A stretch of DNA of 43,723 bases from contig NZ_WUQZ01000021.1 of NCBI RefSeq assembly GCF_009829075.1, forward strand, positions 1-43,723. Reading direction: 5' to 3'. The position numbers and the translations under genes are program-made. Each line of letters begins with the position of its first letter. Within the stretch, counting starts at the first letter, position 1. The notes below the pieces were generated by a model. That model did no database searches and had not been told where the DNA came from. It saw nothing but the letters and a program-made list of their open reading frames with translations. This DNA is from Sphingobacterium composti. GTDB lineage: Bacteria > Bacteroidota > Bacteroidia > Sphingobacteriales > Sphingobacteriaceae. Shown here one piece after another: positions 13,715-20,280 of the stretch.

Positions 13715-14998
13715 ATGATTATAAAGAGAAATATCAATTTTAAACCTGAAAAAAGAAAGAGCAACGGAATCGAAATTACAAAAAATGTCCCTATAAAAAT
13801 TCGACTAAGTTTTCTTGGTAATAAGATGGATCTGTATTCTGGCTTTAGAGTGGATATAGAGAAATGGGATGATAAAAAGCAAAGAGTAAAGAATAGCACT
13901 ACGAATGCGCAAAAACAATCGGCTAGTGATATTAATACAGCTTTGTCTAAACAGGAGACTATTATAAATGATATTTTTAAACATTATGAAGTAATTGGAG
14001 AAGTTCCTACTGTCTCCAAGCTACGTGATGAAATTAACGAACAAATTAAGCCAAAGGAAAAAGAGGAAGCTCCAGTAATTAAAAATGATTTCTTTGAGAA
14101 GTATGATATTTTCATGGAGGAAGGTAGAAGGCTTAAGAATTGGACAGAAGGTACAATTAAAAAGCTAAGTACTGTAAGGTCTCATATAAATGAATTTGAC
14201 CCTAATATTCAGCTAGATGATTTTACACATGATAAAATTCAAGATTATTTAGAATTTCTTTTAAAAGTACGTGAATTTAAAAACACAACACTTCAAAAGC
14301 ATTTTAAATATTTGAAATGGTTTCTTAAATGGGGTGTTACATATAAATACATTTCAAATGCCGATTACGTTTCTTTTTCGCCAAAGATTAAAAATGTAGC
14401 TAAAAAAGTTATTTTCTTGACTAAAGAAGAGATTGATCTAATCAAGAATTTTCCATTGCCTAAAGAAAAGGAATATCTGGATAGGGTAAGAGATGTTTTG
14501 ATTTTTAGTTGCTTCAGCTCATTAAGATATTCTGATATTTTCAAACTAACTAAAGCAGATATTGGTGATAATTCACTAGAATTTATTACACAAAAAACTG
14601 ACGATAATATTGTCGTTGAATTTAATAAATACAGTAGAGAAATCCTCGTAAAATATAAAGATTCAAAGTTTCCAGATAATAAGGCATTACCAGTGATAAG
14701 TAACCAAAAATACAATGATTATCTAAAAGAGTTGGGTGAGCTAGTTGGGTTAAATCAGCCAATTAAATTTTCTTATTATAAAGGTAACAAACGTTATGAT
14801 GAAGTAGTACCTAAATTTAAGAAATTGAGCTCGCATATTGGCAGGAGAAGTTTTATTTGTAATGGTTTGTATTTGGGCATTCCTGTACACATTATTATGA
14901 AATGGACTGGACATTCTGACTACGATTCGATGAAACCTTATATAGACCTAGTAGATAGTATGCGTTCGGAAGCAATGGAAAAATTTAATGAATTATAA
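13715..14998 (+). CDS. int: Tyrosine recombinase / site-specific integrase
   Basis: A 427-residue integrase. N-terminal arm-binding domain about residues 1-90 (Bacteroidota type), SAM-like core-binding domain about 125-215, catalytic domain about 230-427. Catalytic residues are R271 (SSLRYSD), H374 and R377 (SSHIGRRSF), H400 (TGHSDY) and Y409 (MKPYID); all are intact. Adjacent attL with the tmRNA-derived core indicates that it targets the 3' end of ssrA. A GTG-x-TGTAAATT repeat pair lies directly upstream and recurs near attR. Confidence 0.95.
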   Translation: MIIKRNINFKPEKRKSNGIEITKNVPIKIRLSFLGNKMDLYSGFRVDIEKWDDKKQRVKNSTTNAQKQSASDINTALSKQETIINDIFKHYEVIGEVPTVSKLRDEINEQIKPKEKEEAPVIKNDFFEKYDIFMEEGRRLKNWTEGTIKKLSTVRSHINEFDPNIQLDDFTHDKIQDYLEFLLKVREFKNTTLQKHFKYLKWFLKWGVTYKYISNADYVSFSPKIKNVAKKVIFLTKEEIDLIKNFPLPKEKEYLDRVRDVLIFSCFSSLRYSDIFKLTKADIGDNSLEFITQKTDDNIVVEFNKYSREILVKYKDSKFPDNKALPVISNQKYNDYLKELGELVGLNQPIKFSYYKGNKRYDEVVPKFKKLSSHIGRRSFICNGLYLGIPVHIIMKWTGHSDYDSMKPYIDLVDSMRSEAMEKFNEL

Positions 14999-15015
14999 AT
15001 TTTAAAGGGAAACAC

Positions 15016-15831
15016 ATGGATTTACAACTGTATGATAGGAAATTTGGTGGTGCATTAATTGTTGATTCACTTTTTAGATACGAATCTATCAAGGATTTTG
15101 TCTCTTTGTTGGAAGGTAATGAGATTGAAATGTCATATCATGAATTTTCGCAAATTAGTGAAAATATAAAAGCCATTAAATACAATAACTACCCCAAGCA
15201 ATTTTTTACTAATGAGAGATTAAAACACTTTTACAGCGAACAGTCTGAGAAAATTGAATTATTATCTGCTTTGTTGTCTGATTCAAAAGGGTTTAAGGTA
15301 GATGGGTTAAAATTTAAAGTCTACGAAATGGTAGATGGGATAAAGACATACGTGAATCCCATGAAAATTATATGTGATAAGAATTATTTTTTAATTTGTT
15401 CGTTAACTGATGTTTTAAAAGAGGATTTAAAAAATTGGAAAGAAATTGATTGGAAGCTTAGGTTTGAGAATTCAGTTTTTGATTTGAGTTCTGTACAGGC
15501 AATTTATCAATTTTTAAATAATTCAATTATTAAAAATATTGATCTTTTATCGTTTAATGAGATATTTAATACCATCAATTTTGATAATAAGAAATTAAAA
15601 TTTATTTCAGGCAGAAAAGTGCTTTTATGCGTTTTAATCAAAAAGATTTCCTTATCAATTAGAAATAATGATGATTTACAAAAGAGGTGGGTAGATTATA
15701 TAATAAAGCAATTTGATCTTGAAAATTTATATAGCAAAAAGTCATCTGAAAAAAACATAACTGATGACGATGATTTAGTATTAATAAAAAGTTTTGATAA
15801 ATTGGAATTAAAAAGACTACATCAAACTTAA
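15016..15831 (+). CDS. Hypothetical protein downstream of integrase, 271 aa
   Basis: Not recognised. It starts 17 bp after the integrase stop and is probably co-transcribed with it. Predicted soluble, mixed alpha/beta, with a C-terminal basic/acidic tail (KKSSEKNITDDDDLVLIKSF). An LFRYESIKDFVSLLEGNEIE segment at residues 20-40 is helical. Very AT-rich codon use, like the other island genes. Its place suggests a role in element maintenance or recombination, but that is inference only. A strong terminator follows at 15861. Confidence 0.6.
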   Translation: MDLQLYDRKFGGALIVDSLFRYESIKDFVSLLEGNEIEMSYHEFSQISENIKAIKYNNYPKQFFTNERLKHFYSEQSEKIELLSALLSDSKGFKVDGLKFKVYEMVDGIKTYVNPMKIICDKNYFLICSLTDVLKEDLKNWKEIDWKLRFENSVFDLSSVQAIYQFLNNSIIKNIDLLSFNEIFNTINFDNKKLKFISGRKVLLCVLIKKISLSIRNNDDLQKRWVDYIIKQFDLENLYSKKSSEKNITDDDDLVLIKSFDKLELKRLHQT

Positions 15832-15860
15832 ATAACACAAACCAGCACATTTTTTTGTAC

Positions 15861-15898
15861 AAAAGCCCTTTTAAAGTTTTTTAAAGGGCTTTTTAGTT
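15861..15898 (+). terminator. Terminator of the integrase transcript
   Basis: An 11-bp stem AAAAGCCCTTT / AAAGGGCTTTT (15861-15871, 15883-15893) followed by TAGTTTTATTT. Confidence 0.88.
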
Positions 15899-16006
15899 TT
15901 ATTTACCACTTTTTTCCACTCGAAATCAGATGCAATTTTGAAATGTTCGAACGATATAAAATACTGATGTACACGGTATAATGTTTAACACTTTAAAATT
16001 TTTAAT

Positions 16007-16333
16007 ATGAGCATAAGTATTCAATCACTTTTATCAAAACCAATTTCAGCCATGACAGGAGAAGAGTTTTTAGCTATTCATAAAGTTTCTTTTGATTTGG
16101 AATTATTGTCGGGCTTAAAAGAGGCTCCTAGAGCGCCTGAATTTGTGAAAGGGCTGTCTGGTATTATGAGTGTCTTTCAAGTTAGCAGAAGTAAGGCTAT
16201 AGAGCTAAAAAACGGAATTATAAAAGATGCTGTCCAACAAGATAAACGCACAATAATAGTTGATGTGGAATTGGCAATGAAATTATTCAAAAATTATAGC
16301 GACAGAAATAAAAGAAAATTTCTAAAAAAATAA
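16007..16333 (+). CDS. DUF3853-family excisionase-like protein
   Basis: 108 residues with the DUF3853 layout: an N-terminal LLSKPISAMTGEEFLAIH block and a C-terminal winged-helix-like part (FVKGLSGIMSVFQVSRSKAI, LKNGIIKDAV, RTIIVDVELAMKLF). DUF3853 proteins occur after the integrase on many Bacteroidota mobile elements and resemble DNA-binding excisionases (the GIAGIAQLFGCS-type HTH). It may direct excision or control the following replication gene. A short perfect hairpin (GCAGATAC / GTATCTGC) follows the stop. Confidence 0.75.
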   Translation: MSISIQSLLSKPISAMTGEEFLAIHKVSFDLELLSGLKEAPRAPEFVKGLSGIMSVFQVSRSKAIELKNGIIKDAVQQDKRTIIVDVELAMKLFKNYSDRNKRKFLKK

Positions 16334-16355
16334 GCAGATACCTGACCGTATCTGC
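16334..16355 (+). terminator. Hairpin after the DUF3853 gene
   Basis: A perfect 8-bp stem GCAGATAC / GTATCTGC with a 6-base loop directly after the stop codon. The T-tract is poor (TCAACTTAATT), so termination may be partial. Confidence 0.55.
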
Positions 16356-16410
16356 TCAACTTAATTAGTTTATTAATCTAGTACCTTAAAGGTACACAAA
16401 TAATTGTGTA

Positions 16411-17172
16411 ATGGAAAATGATATTTTTAGAATTATCAAAAACACTTTTGCTGAAGCTAGCCGTAATCATAAATTTGGTTCATATCATATAAGTCTTTAT
16501 TTGTTCCTAGTAGAGTTATGCAATAATTTATATTGGCCATCCCAATTTGGTGTTCCTACCGATAAAGCTATGCATGTTTTATCATTAGGGAGCTACAACA
16601 CTTATAAAAAGTATTTATTGGATTTGGAACATTTTGGTGCAATTAGAATTGTTGAATTTTCTAAAAATCAGTATACATCTTTGGTTATTGAGCTAAATAC
16701 TTGCTTTGGTTCTGCTTTGTCAAAAAATGATAAAGCAGGTGATAAGCATGTGACAAAGCAGGTTGAGTATAATAAAACTATAAAGACTATAAAGACTAAT
16801 AAAAACTATATATACTTAGATTCTTATTTTTTTATGTTTCAAGAGTTTTATTTTTTGAAGAATAATACAATTTATATTGATAGTGATGATGAAAGAAAAA
16901 AGCTAGCGTCTCTTACTGAAAAATTGGATCAATTTAGAAAATCTACTAAAGATAGTCGGGAGTTAATTATTTTTTTTGAGGACTTTCTAAAAAATATTTG
17001 GGCATTAAATAATCCTTTCTTTTCGAAAAATTTTTCAATATCTGTTTTGGACAATAAATTCAACGAAATCATCAGTCAGCTGAAAAATAGTAAAAATAAA
17101 TTTAGTATTGAAGAAAGGGAAGTATATAGAAAACCTAATTATTGGCAACCAAATATCGGGTATTCAAATTGA
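16411..17172 (+). CDS. Replication-initiation/DnaD-like winged-helix protein
   Basis: 253 residues. The N-terminal part (ISLYLFLVELCNNLYWPSQF, GVPTDKAMHVLSLGSYNTYK, KYLLDLEHFGAIRIVEFSKN) reads as a winged helix like that of phage replisome organisers and DnaD-type proteins found on Bacteroidota mobile elements. The rest is a charged linker and a helical C-terminal domain (about residues 130-235). It is placed between the recombination genes and the oriT-like segment, fitting a replication or plasmid-phase role. The family call is from pattern memory. Confidence 0.6.
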   Translation: MENDIFRIIKNTFAEASRNHKFGSYHISLYLFLVELCNNLYWPSQFGVPTDKAMHVLSLGSYNTYKKYLLDLEHFGAIRIVEFSKNQYTSLVIELNTCFGSALSKNDKAGDKHVTKQVEYNKTIKTIKTNKNYIYLDSYFFMFQEFYFLKNNTIYIDSDDERKKLASLTEKLDQFRKSTKDSRELIIFFEDFLKNIWALNNPFFSKNFSISVLDNKFNEIISQLKNSKNKFSIEEREVYRKPNYWQPNIGYSN

Positions 17173-17181
17173 TTTCTTTAT

Positions 17182-17398
17182 GTGACCTTTGGGTCACAAA
17201 TTCTTGTTATTTAGGGAGGATTTAGAACAACAAAGCATTGTTACATTGTTATATTGCCACATTGTTATAATGTTATATTGCTAAATTGTTATAATGTTAC
17301 GTTATTATGCCGGCTCTATTTATTTGAATTTTAAAAACAAGATTTTTTGTTAATTTTTTTCACTCTACTAACACTCAAATGTGACCCTAAAGGGTCAC
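17182..17398. other. Candidate oriT: paired GTGACC palindromes around AT-rich repeats
   Basis: Two related inverted repeats, GTGACC-TTTG-GGTCAC (17182-17197) and GTGACCC-TAAA-GGGTCAC (17381-17398), flank a run of 24-bp-type imperfect repeats built on ATTGTTATAATGTTA (about 17236-17307). The segment lies 150 bp upstream of mobC and holds no gene. Transfer origins normally sit next to mobC and carry such inverted repeats and AT-rich iterons. It could also include a replication origin for the upstream replication-like protein. Confidence 0.55.
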
Positions 17399-17548
17399 TA
17401 AATTTACATATTGTAAATGGATTAAAAATCTGTAATTCTGTCGGCTTTACCTTTGATTTTTTTATATATGCAAGATGTACTTTTGTCATGACAAAAATAT
17501 CTTACCCACAGAGTTGGGGCCAAATAATTCGAAACTCATTATTTAATT

Positions 17549-17929
17549 ATGGAAAGAAAAATTGAAAAGAAATCATCAGCTAAAATTGAAATACGTTTGA
17601 CTGATGATGAGAAAGAAATAATAAAGGCCTATGCTAAAAATGATGGATTAACTGTTACAGACTATATTAAATACTTAGCGCTTAATCAAAAATTCATCGC
17701 TAAGAGAATAGAATATCAAGCTGATTTAAGAAACTTTAATTTTGAAATTCATAAAATTGGAGCTAACATAAATCAACTAGCAAGGCATGTAAATAGAGCT
17801 GAAAAATTTAAAACTATTGATTCAGGAACTATAAATGTTTTTCATCTTTTTATGAAAGATTATATTCAATTAATGAATGACGCAAATGAGCTAATAAGAA
17901 AAATGTATAGCAAGTTGGCTAAGATCTAA
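17549..17929 (+). CDS. mobC: MobC-like relaxosome accessory protein
   Basis: 126 residues: an N-terminal ribbon-helix-helix (AKIEIRLTDDEKEIIKAYAK, NDGLTVTDYIKYLAL) and a helical C-terminus with the MobC signature NFEIHKIGANINQLARHVN at about residues 68-87. MobC proteins bind at oriT and help the relaxase open the nick site. The usual relaxase partner, often overlapping mobC, is absent; a terminator at 17941 follows directly. The island would therefore depend on a relaxase from elsewhere. Confidence 0.85.
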   Translation: MERKIEKKSSAKIEIRLTDDEKEIIKAYAKNDGLTVTDYIKYLALNQKFIAKRIEYQADLRNFNFEIHKIGANINQLARHVNRAEKFKTIDSGTINVFHLFMKDYIQLMNDANELIRKMYSKLAKI

Positions 17930-17940
17930 TACTTCATTTG

Positions 17941-17970
17941 AAGGGTAGGTGCCAATAAGCACTTACCCTT
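17941..17970. terminator. Bidirectional terminator between mobC and small minus-strand genes
   Basis: A 12-bp stem AAGGGTAGGTGC / GCACTTACCCTT (one G-T) with a 6-base loop lies between two convergent genes. The plus-strand flank is ATTGTTTATTT. Confidence 0.8.
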
Positions 17971-17975
17971 ATTGT

Positions 17976-18131
17976 TTATTTCTTTTCTTTTGGGACTACT
18001 CTTCCTTGATCAAGAAGAATTCGTTTAAGATCATGTTGATCTCTGATATCTCTAATATCTATCCCATTTATTTTAGTGATTTGATAAGTTGGGAAATTTG
18101 ACTCTTCTTTAATAGTTTTTTCTTTTGCCAT
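17976..18131 (-). CDS. Small hypothetical protein, 51 aa
   Basis: ATG 18131 starts a charged 51-residue protein (MAKEKTIKEESNFPTYQITK, INGIDIRDIRDQHDLKRILL, ending VVPKEKK). It overlaps the end of the 55-residue membrane gene by 23 bp in another frame and is the third member of a tight minus-strand run (18344 to 17976). Function unknown. The overlaps argue that all three are translated. Confidence 0.55.
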   Translation of the reverse strand: MAKEKTIKEESNFPTYQITKINGIDIRDIRDQHDLKRILLDQGRVVPKEKK

Positions 18132-18276
18132 TGTTTATTGATTTAAAGATAAAAATTGTCCACGCTAAAAGTGCTATCGGAGCACCTGTAAATATTCCAT
18201 AATCGGTCTCTAAAGATTTCATTAGAGCAACAAAGCTGATTATGTTTACAACAAAGAACCAAAATAGCCATTTCAT
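18109..18276 (-). CDS. Small two-helix membrane protein, 55 aa
   Basis: ATG 18276 starts MKWLFWFFVVNIISFVALMK, a first membrane helix, followed by a short polar loop (SLETDYGIF) and a second helix (GAPIALLAWTIFIF) with a basic end (NNGKRKNY). Its ATG overlaps the stop of the upstream 23-residue frame as ATGA. It could be a small toxin, a holin-like or a transfer-associated protein; nothing decides between these. Confidence 0.5.
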   Translation of the reverse strand: MKWLFWFFVVNIISFVALMKSLETDYGIFTGAPIALLAWTIFIFKSINNGKRKNY

Positions 18277-18344
18277 AAATATTGAGTGGTCGTTGTTGTT
18301 TGAATCTTGTGGGGTAAAATGGTTTTAAGTGGAATGTCTGCCAT
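18273..18344 (-). CDS. Possible leader peptide, 23 aa
   Basis: ATG 18344 to TGA 18273 gives MADIPLKTILPHKIQTTTTT plus QYL. The stop overlaps the next start (ATGA), so it could couple translation of the membrane protein. It begins 25 bp from the structured element at 18369-18536, which would be its 5' leader if transcribed leftward. Weak on its own. Confidence 0.35.
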   Translation of the reverse strand: MADIPLKTILPHKIQTTTTTQYL

Positions 18345-18368
18345 ATTTATTTTATTTTGAGAAATAAA

Positions 18369-18536
18369 AAAGGCGTGAAACTAAAATCATGTCCTTAACT
18401 GAGGTACTAGGATACCCAAAAGACCAGACAGACTTAGCCCACGCCCAATATCAGGCACAGGCGTAAGTCTGTAGTAAAATGGTCTTTTTTGAAGATTCCT
18501 AGTTTTCAGTTAAACCTAACTACAGCTTACGCTTTT
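18369..18536. ncRNA. Strongly structured element of about 168 nt (ncRNA or folded ssDNA)
   Basis: Five nested helices: 18369-18378 with 18527-18536 (AAAGGCGTGA / TTACGCTTTT, with G-T pairs); 18395-18402 with 18506-18513 (TTAACTGA / TCAGTTAA); 18406-18412 with 18497-18503 (ACTAGGA / TCCTAGT); 18418-18426 with 18480-18488 (AAAAGACCA / TGGTCTTTT); 18428-18436 with 18464-18472 (ACAGACTTA / TAAGTCTGT), topped by CGCC / GGCG. CACGCC at 18440-18445 can also pair with GGCGTG at 18372-18377. There is no open frame, so this is not a gene. The strand of action is unknown. It lies upstream of both hipBST (plus) and the small-gene operon (minus). Confidence 0.65.
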
Positions 18537-18606
18537 CGTTTATATAAATTATTTGTGTAAAGATAAGGAAAATTGAACTTTTTATAGAAATTAAATAATA
18601 ACTAAC

Positions 18607-18704
18607 TATATGCTTTTGCGTATAAAATAGCTTGTTTTTAAGTTTTTATATGTTTGTGCATATAATTTAAATATTTTGTGTACTTTTATATGTAAAGGCA
18701 TATA
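18607..18704 (+). promoter_or_regulatory. Three-site HipB operator array and hip promoter, copy 2
   Basis: Palindromes TATATG-N6-CATATA (first with CGTATA) begin at 18607, 18647 and 18687, again exactly 40 bp apart, with hipB starting at 18707. Half-sites are conserved while the N6 of site 2 (TTTGTG against TTTATG) and the spacers have changed, as expected of true binding sites. A TACTTTTA -7 box abuts site 3. Confidence 0.78.
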
Positions 18705-18706
18705 AA

Positions 18707-18925
18707 ATGAATGTTATTGGAGATTTTGTAAAGATGAAAAGAAAGCAACTTGGTCTCACACAAGAAGACTTGGCTGAAAATGCTGGTGTTGCTTTAACTG
18801 TAGTTCGAAAGATCGAGCAAGGTAAAGATAATCTGAGTTTGATTAAGGTTAATCAAGTATTAATGCTTTTTGGACATGTTTTGGGGCCTGTAAATGTTAG
18901 AGATTATGAGAAAGGCAATAGTTAA
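18707..18925 (+). CDS. hipB: HipB-like XRE antitoxin/repressor, copy 2
   Basis: 72 residues, differing from copy 1 at only a few positions (for example Val for Ile at residues 3 and 30, Asn for Asp near the end). The XRE recognition region SLIKVNQVLMLFG and LTQEDLAENAGVAL is unchanged, so the two repressors should bind each other's operators, which are also conserved. Overlaps hipS by 20 bp. Confidence 0.88.
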   Translation: MNVIGDFVKMKRKQLGLTQEDLAENAGVALTVVRKIEQGKDNLSLIKVNQVLMLFGHVLGPVNVRDYEKGNS

Positions 18926-19241
18926 ATACAATGATACATTAGCAGGAATATTGACAGAAACCACAGAGGGTACATACATATTTCAATATGATGAAGCGTA
19001 TTGTGTACATTTTCCTGATCAGTTTCTAACTTTTCAGATGCCTGTAAGGACTAATCCTTATTATAGTGTATCTATGTTTCCATTTTTTGATGGTTTGATT
19101 CCTGAAGGCTGGTTATTGACTATTGTGACAGAGAGTTGGAAATTAAATCAAAAAGATCGCATGGGGTTATTGTTAGCATGTTGTCAAAATAGTATTGGAG
19201 CAGTTTCTGTACACCCTTTAATTTCGAATGATAATGAGTAG
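18906..19241 (+). CDS. hipS: HipS-like protein (HipA N-terminal subdomain), copy 2
   Basis: 111 residues with the same SMFPFFDGLIPEGWLL motif as copy 1. Differences are concentrated in the first half (ILTETTEGTY for ELTETAEGTY, CVHFPD for CEHFPD, RTNPYYS for RNYPYHS), on a presumably exposed face. The ATG at 18906 is chosen as in copy 1. Overlaps hipB by 20 bp and hipT by 14 bp. Whether each HipS neutralises only its own HipT cannot be told from sequence. Confidence 0.82.
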   Translation: MRKAIVKYNDTLAGILTETTEGTYIFQYDEAYCVHFPDQFLTFQMPVRTNPYYSVSMFPFFDGLIPEGWLLTIVTESWKLNQKDRMGLLLACCQNSIGAVSVHPLISNDNE

Positions 19242-20178
19242 ATGTCTATACTGTTATAAGGAATTGGCTAAAGGAGAGGTCGATTATCATAAGAAATGTG
19301 CTAAAACATTCTATGGAGTGGATAATGCACCAATACTGCCTTATCGATTAGATGAAATGGAAAATTTGGCAAAGGAGTCCGTTCAAAATTCCATTACTGT
19401 TCCTGGGGTTCAACCCAAATTATCTTTAGGCTGGATAAAAGATGTTTTAAATGATGGTCATCAAGGTCGTCTAACCATCTTAGATGCATTGGATGGTTAC
19501 TATATTTTAAAGCCTCAAAATACATTGTATAGTCAAATGCCAGAAAACGAGTATCTCTCAATGAAATTGGCTGAACTATTCAAGATTAAGACTGTACCGT
19601 CGGCAATGATTCGATTACTGACAGGTGAATTGTGTTATATCACCAAGAGAATAGATCGTAATGCAGCTGGTTCGAAAAATCATATGATAGATTTTTTACA
19701 AATTCTGGAGCTAGAGCATAAGTACAAAGGAAGTATGGAGCTAGTTGGTAAGAAAATAGGAGAGCTTTCTAGTAATACGGTATTGGATAAACGCCGATTT
19801 TTTGAACTTGCGGTTTTCAATTTTATAATTGGCAATAATGATATGCATCTTAAAAACTTCTCCATGTTCAAGGATCACCATTTTGGTTGGGTGTTATCAG
19901 CTGCTTATGATCTATTGAATGTGAAGATTATTTTATCATCAGATAAAGACGATACCGCATTAATGTTGGGTGGAAAGAAGCAAAATTTTAATATAGGCTA
20001 TTTTAATCGTTTGGCAGAAGTTTTAGGCTTGAATGAGAAGCAAATACAAACGATTTTTATGCGCATTCAAGTATGGAAACCTAAGGCTTTGCAGCTTATT
20101 GAAAACTCTTTCTTAAATGAAAATAATAAGCAAGCATATAGAACTTTAGTTGAGGAAAGAGTTAGGATATTTATTTAG
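19228..20178 (+). CDS. hipT: HipT-like Ser/Thr kinase toxin (HipA family), copy 2
   Basis: 316 residues with all kinase features of copy 1: SITVPGVQPK loop (55-64), K95, GNNDMHLKNF (D205, N210) and AYDLL (D228). The N-terminal CLYCY and YHKKC potential zinc ligands are kept. Substitutions such as HipT1 R183-region SNN to SSN and LILPSD to ILSSD are conservative. It is followed after 102 bp by hsdR, so the toxin locus and the type I RM operon are neighbours but separate transcription units. Confidence 0.87.
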   Translation: MIMSRCLYCYKELAKGEVDYHKKCAKTFYGVDNAPILPYRLDEMENLAKESVQNSITVPGVQPKLSLGWIKDVLNDGHQGRLTILDALDGYYILKPQNTLYSQMPENEYLSMKLAELFKIKTVPSAMIRLLTGELCYITKRIDRNAAGSKNHMIDFLQILELEHKYKGSMELVGKKIGELSSNTVLDKRRFFELAVFNFIIGNNDMHLKNFSMFKDHHFGWVLSAAYDLLNVKIILSSDKDDTALMLGGKKQNFNIGYFNRLAEVLGLNEKQIQTIFMRIQVWKPKALQLIENSFLNENNKQAYRTLVEERVRIFI

Positions 20179-20280
20179 GTTTAAACTAAAAATATTATAG
20201 ACTTAAATTTACTTAAATACATATCATTAAGGTATTTCTAAGTATATTTAAAGCGTTTTCGAAATTCAATTAGCCTAAAT

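Larger units (their letters stand above)
18607..20178 (+). repeat. Long direct repeat (hipBST copy 2)
   Basis: Collinear with 6730-8301 over 1572 bp without any visible length change. Substitutions are scattered, many silent. It starts at the outermost operator; upstream DNA is unrelated to that at copy 1. Confidence 0.9.

Noticed and set aside
17236..17307. CRISPR array
   Set aside because: Repeats are short, imperfect, AT-rich and contiguous, with no unique spacers and no cas genes in the window.
18369..18536. Retron non-coding RNA (msr-msd)
   Set aside because: The nested helices with paired ends resemble one, but no reverse transcriptase is encoded nearby and there is no evident priming guanosine motif.
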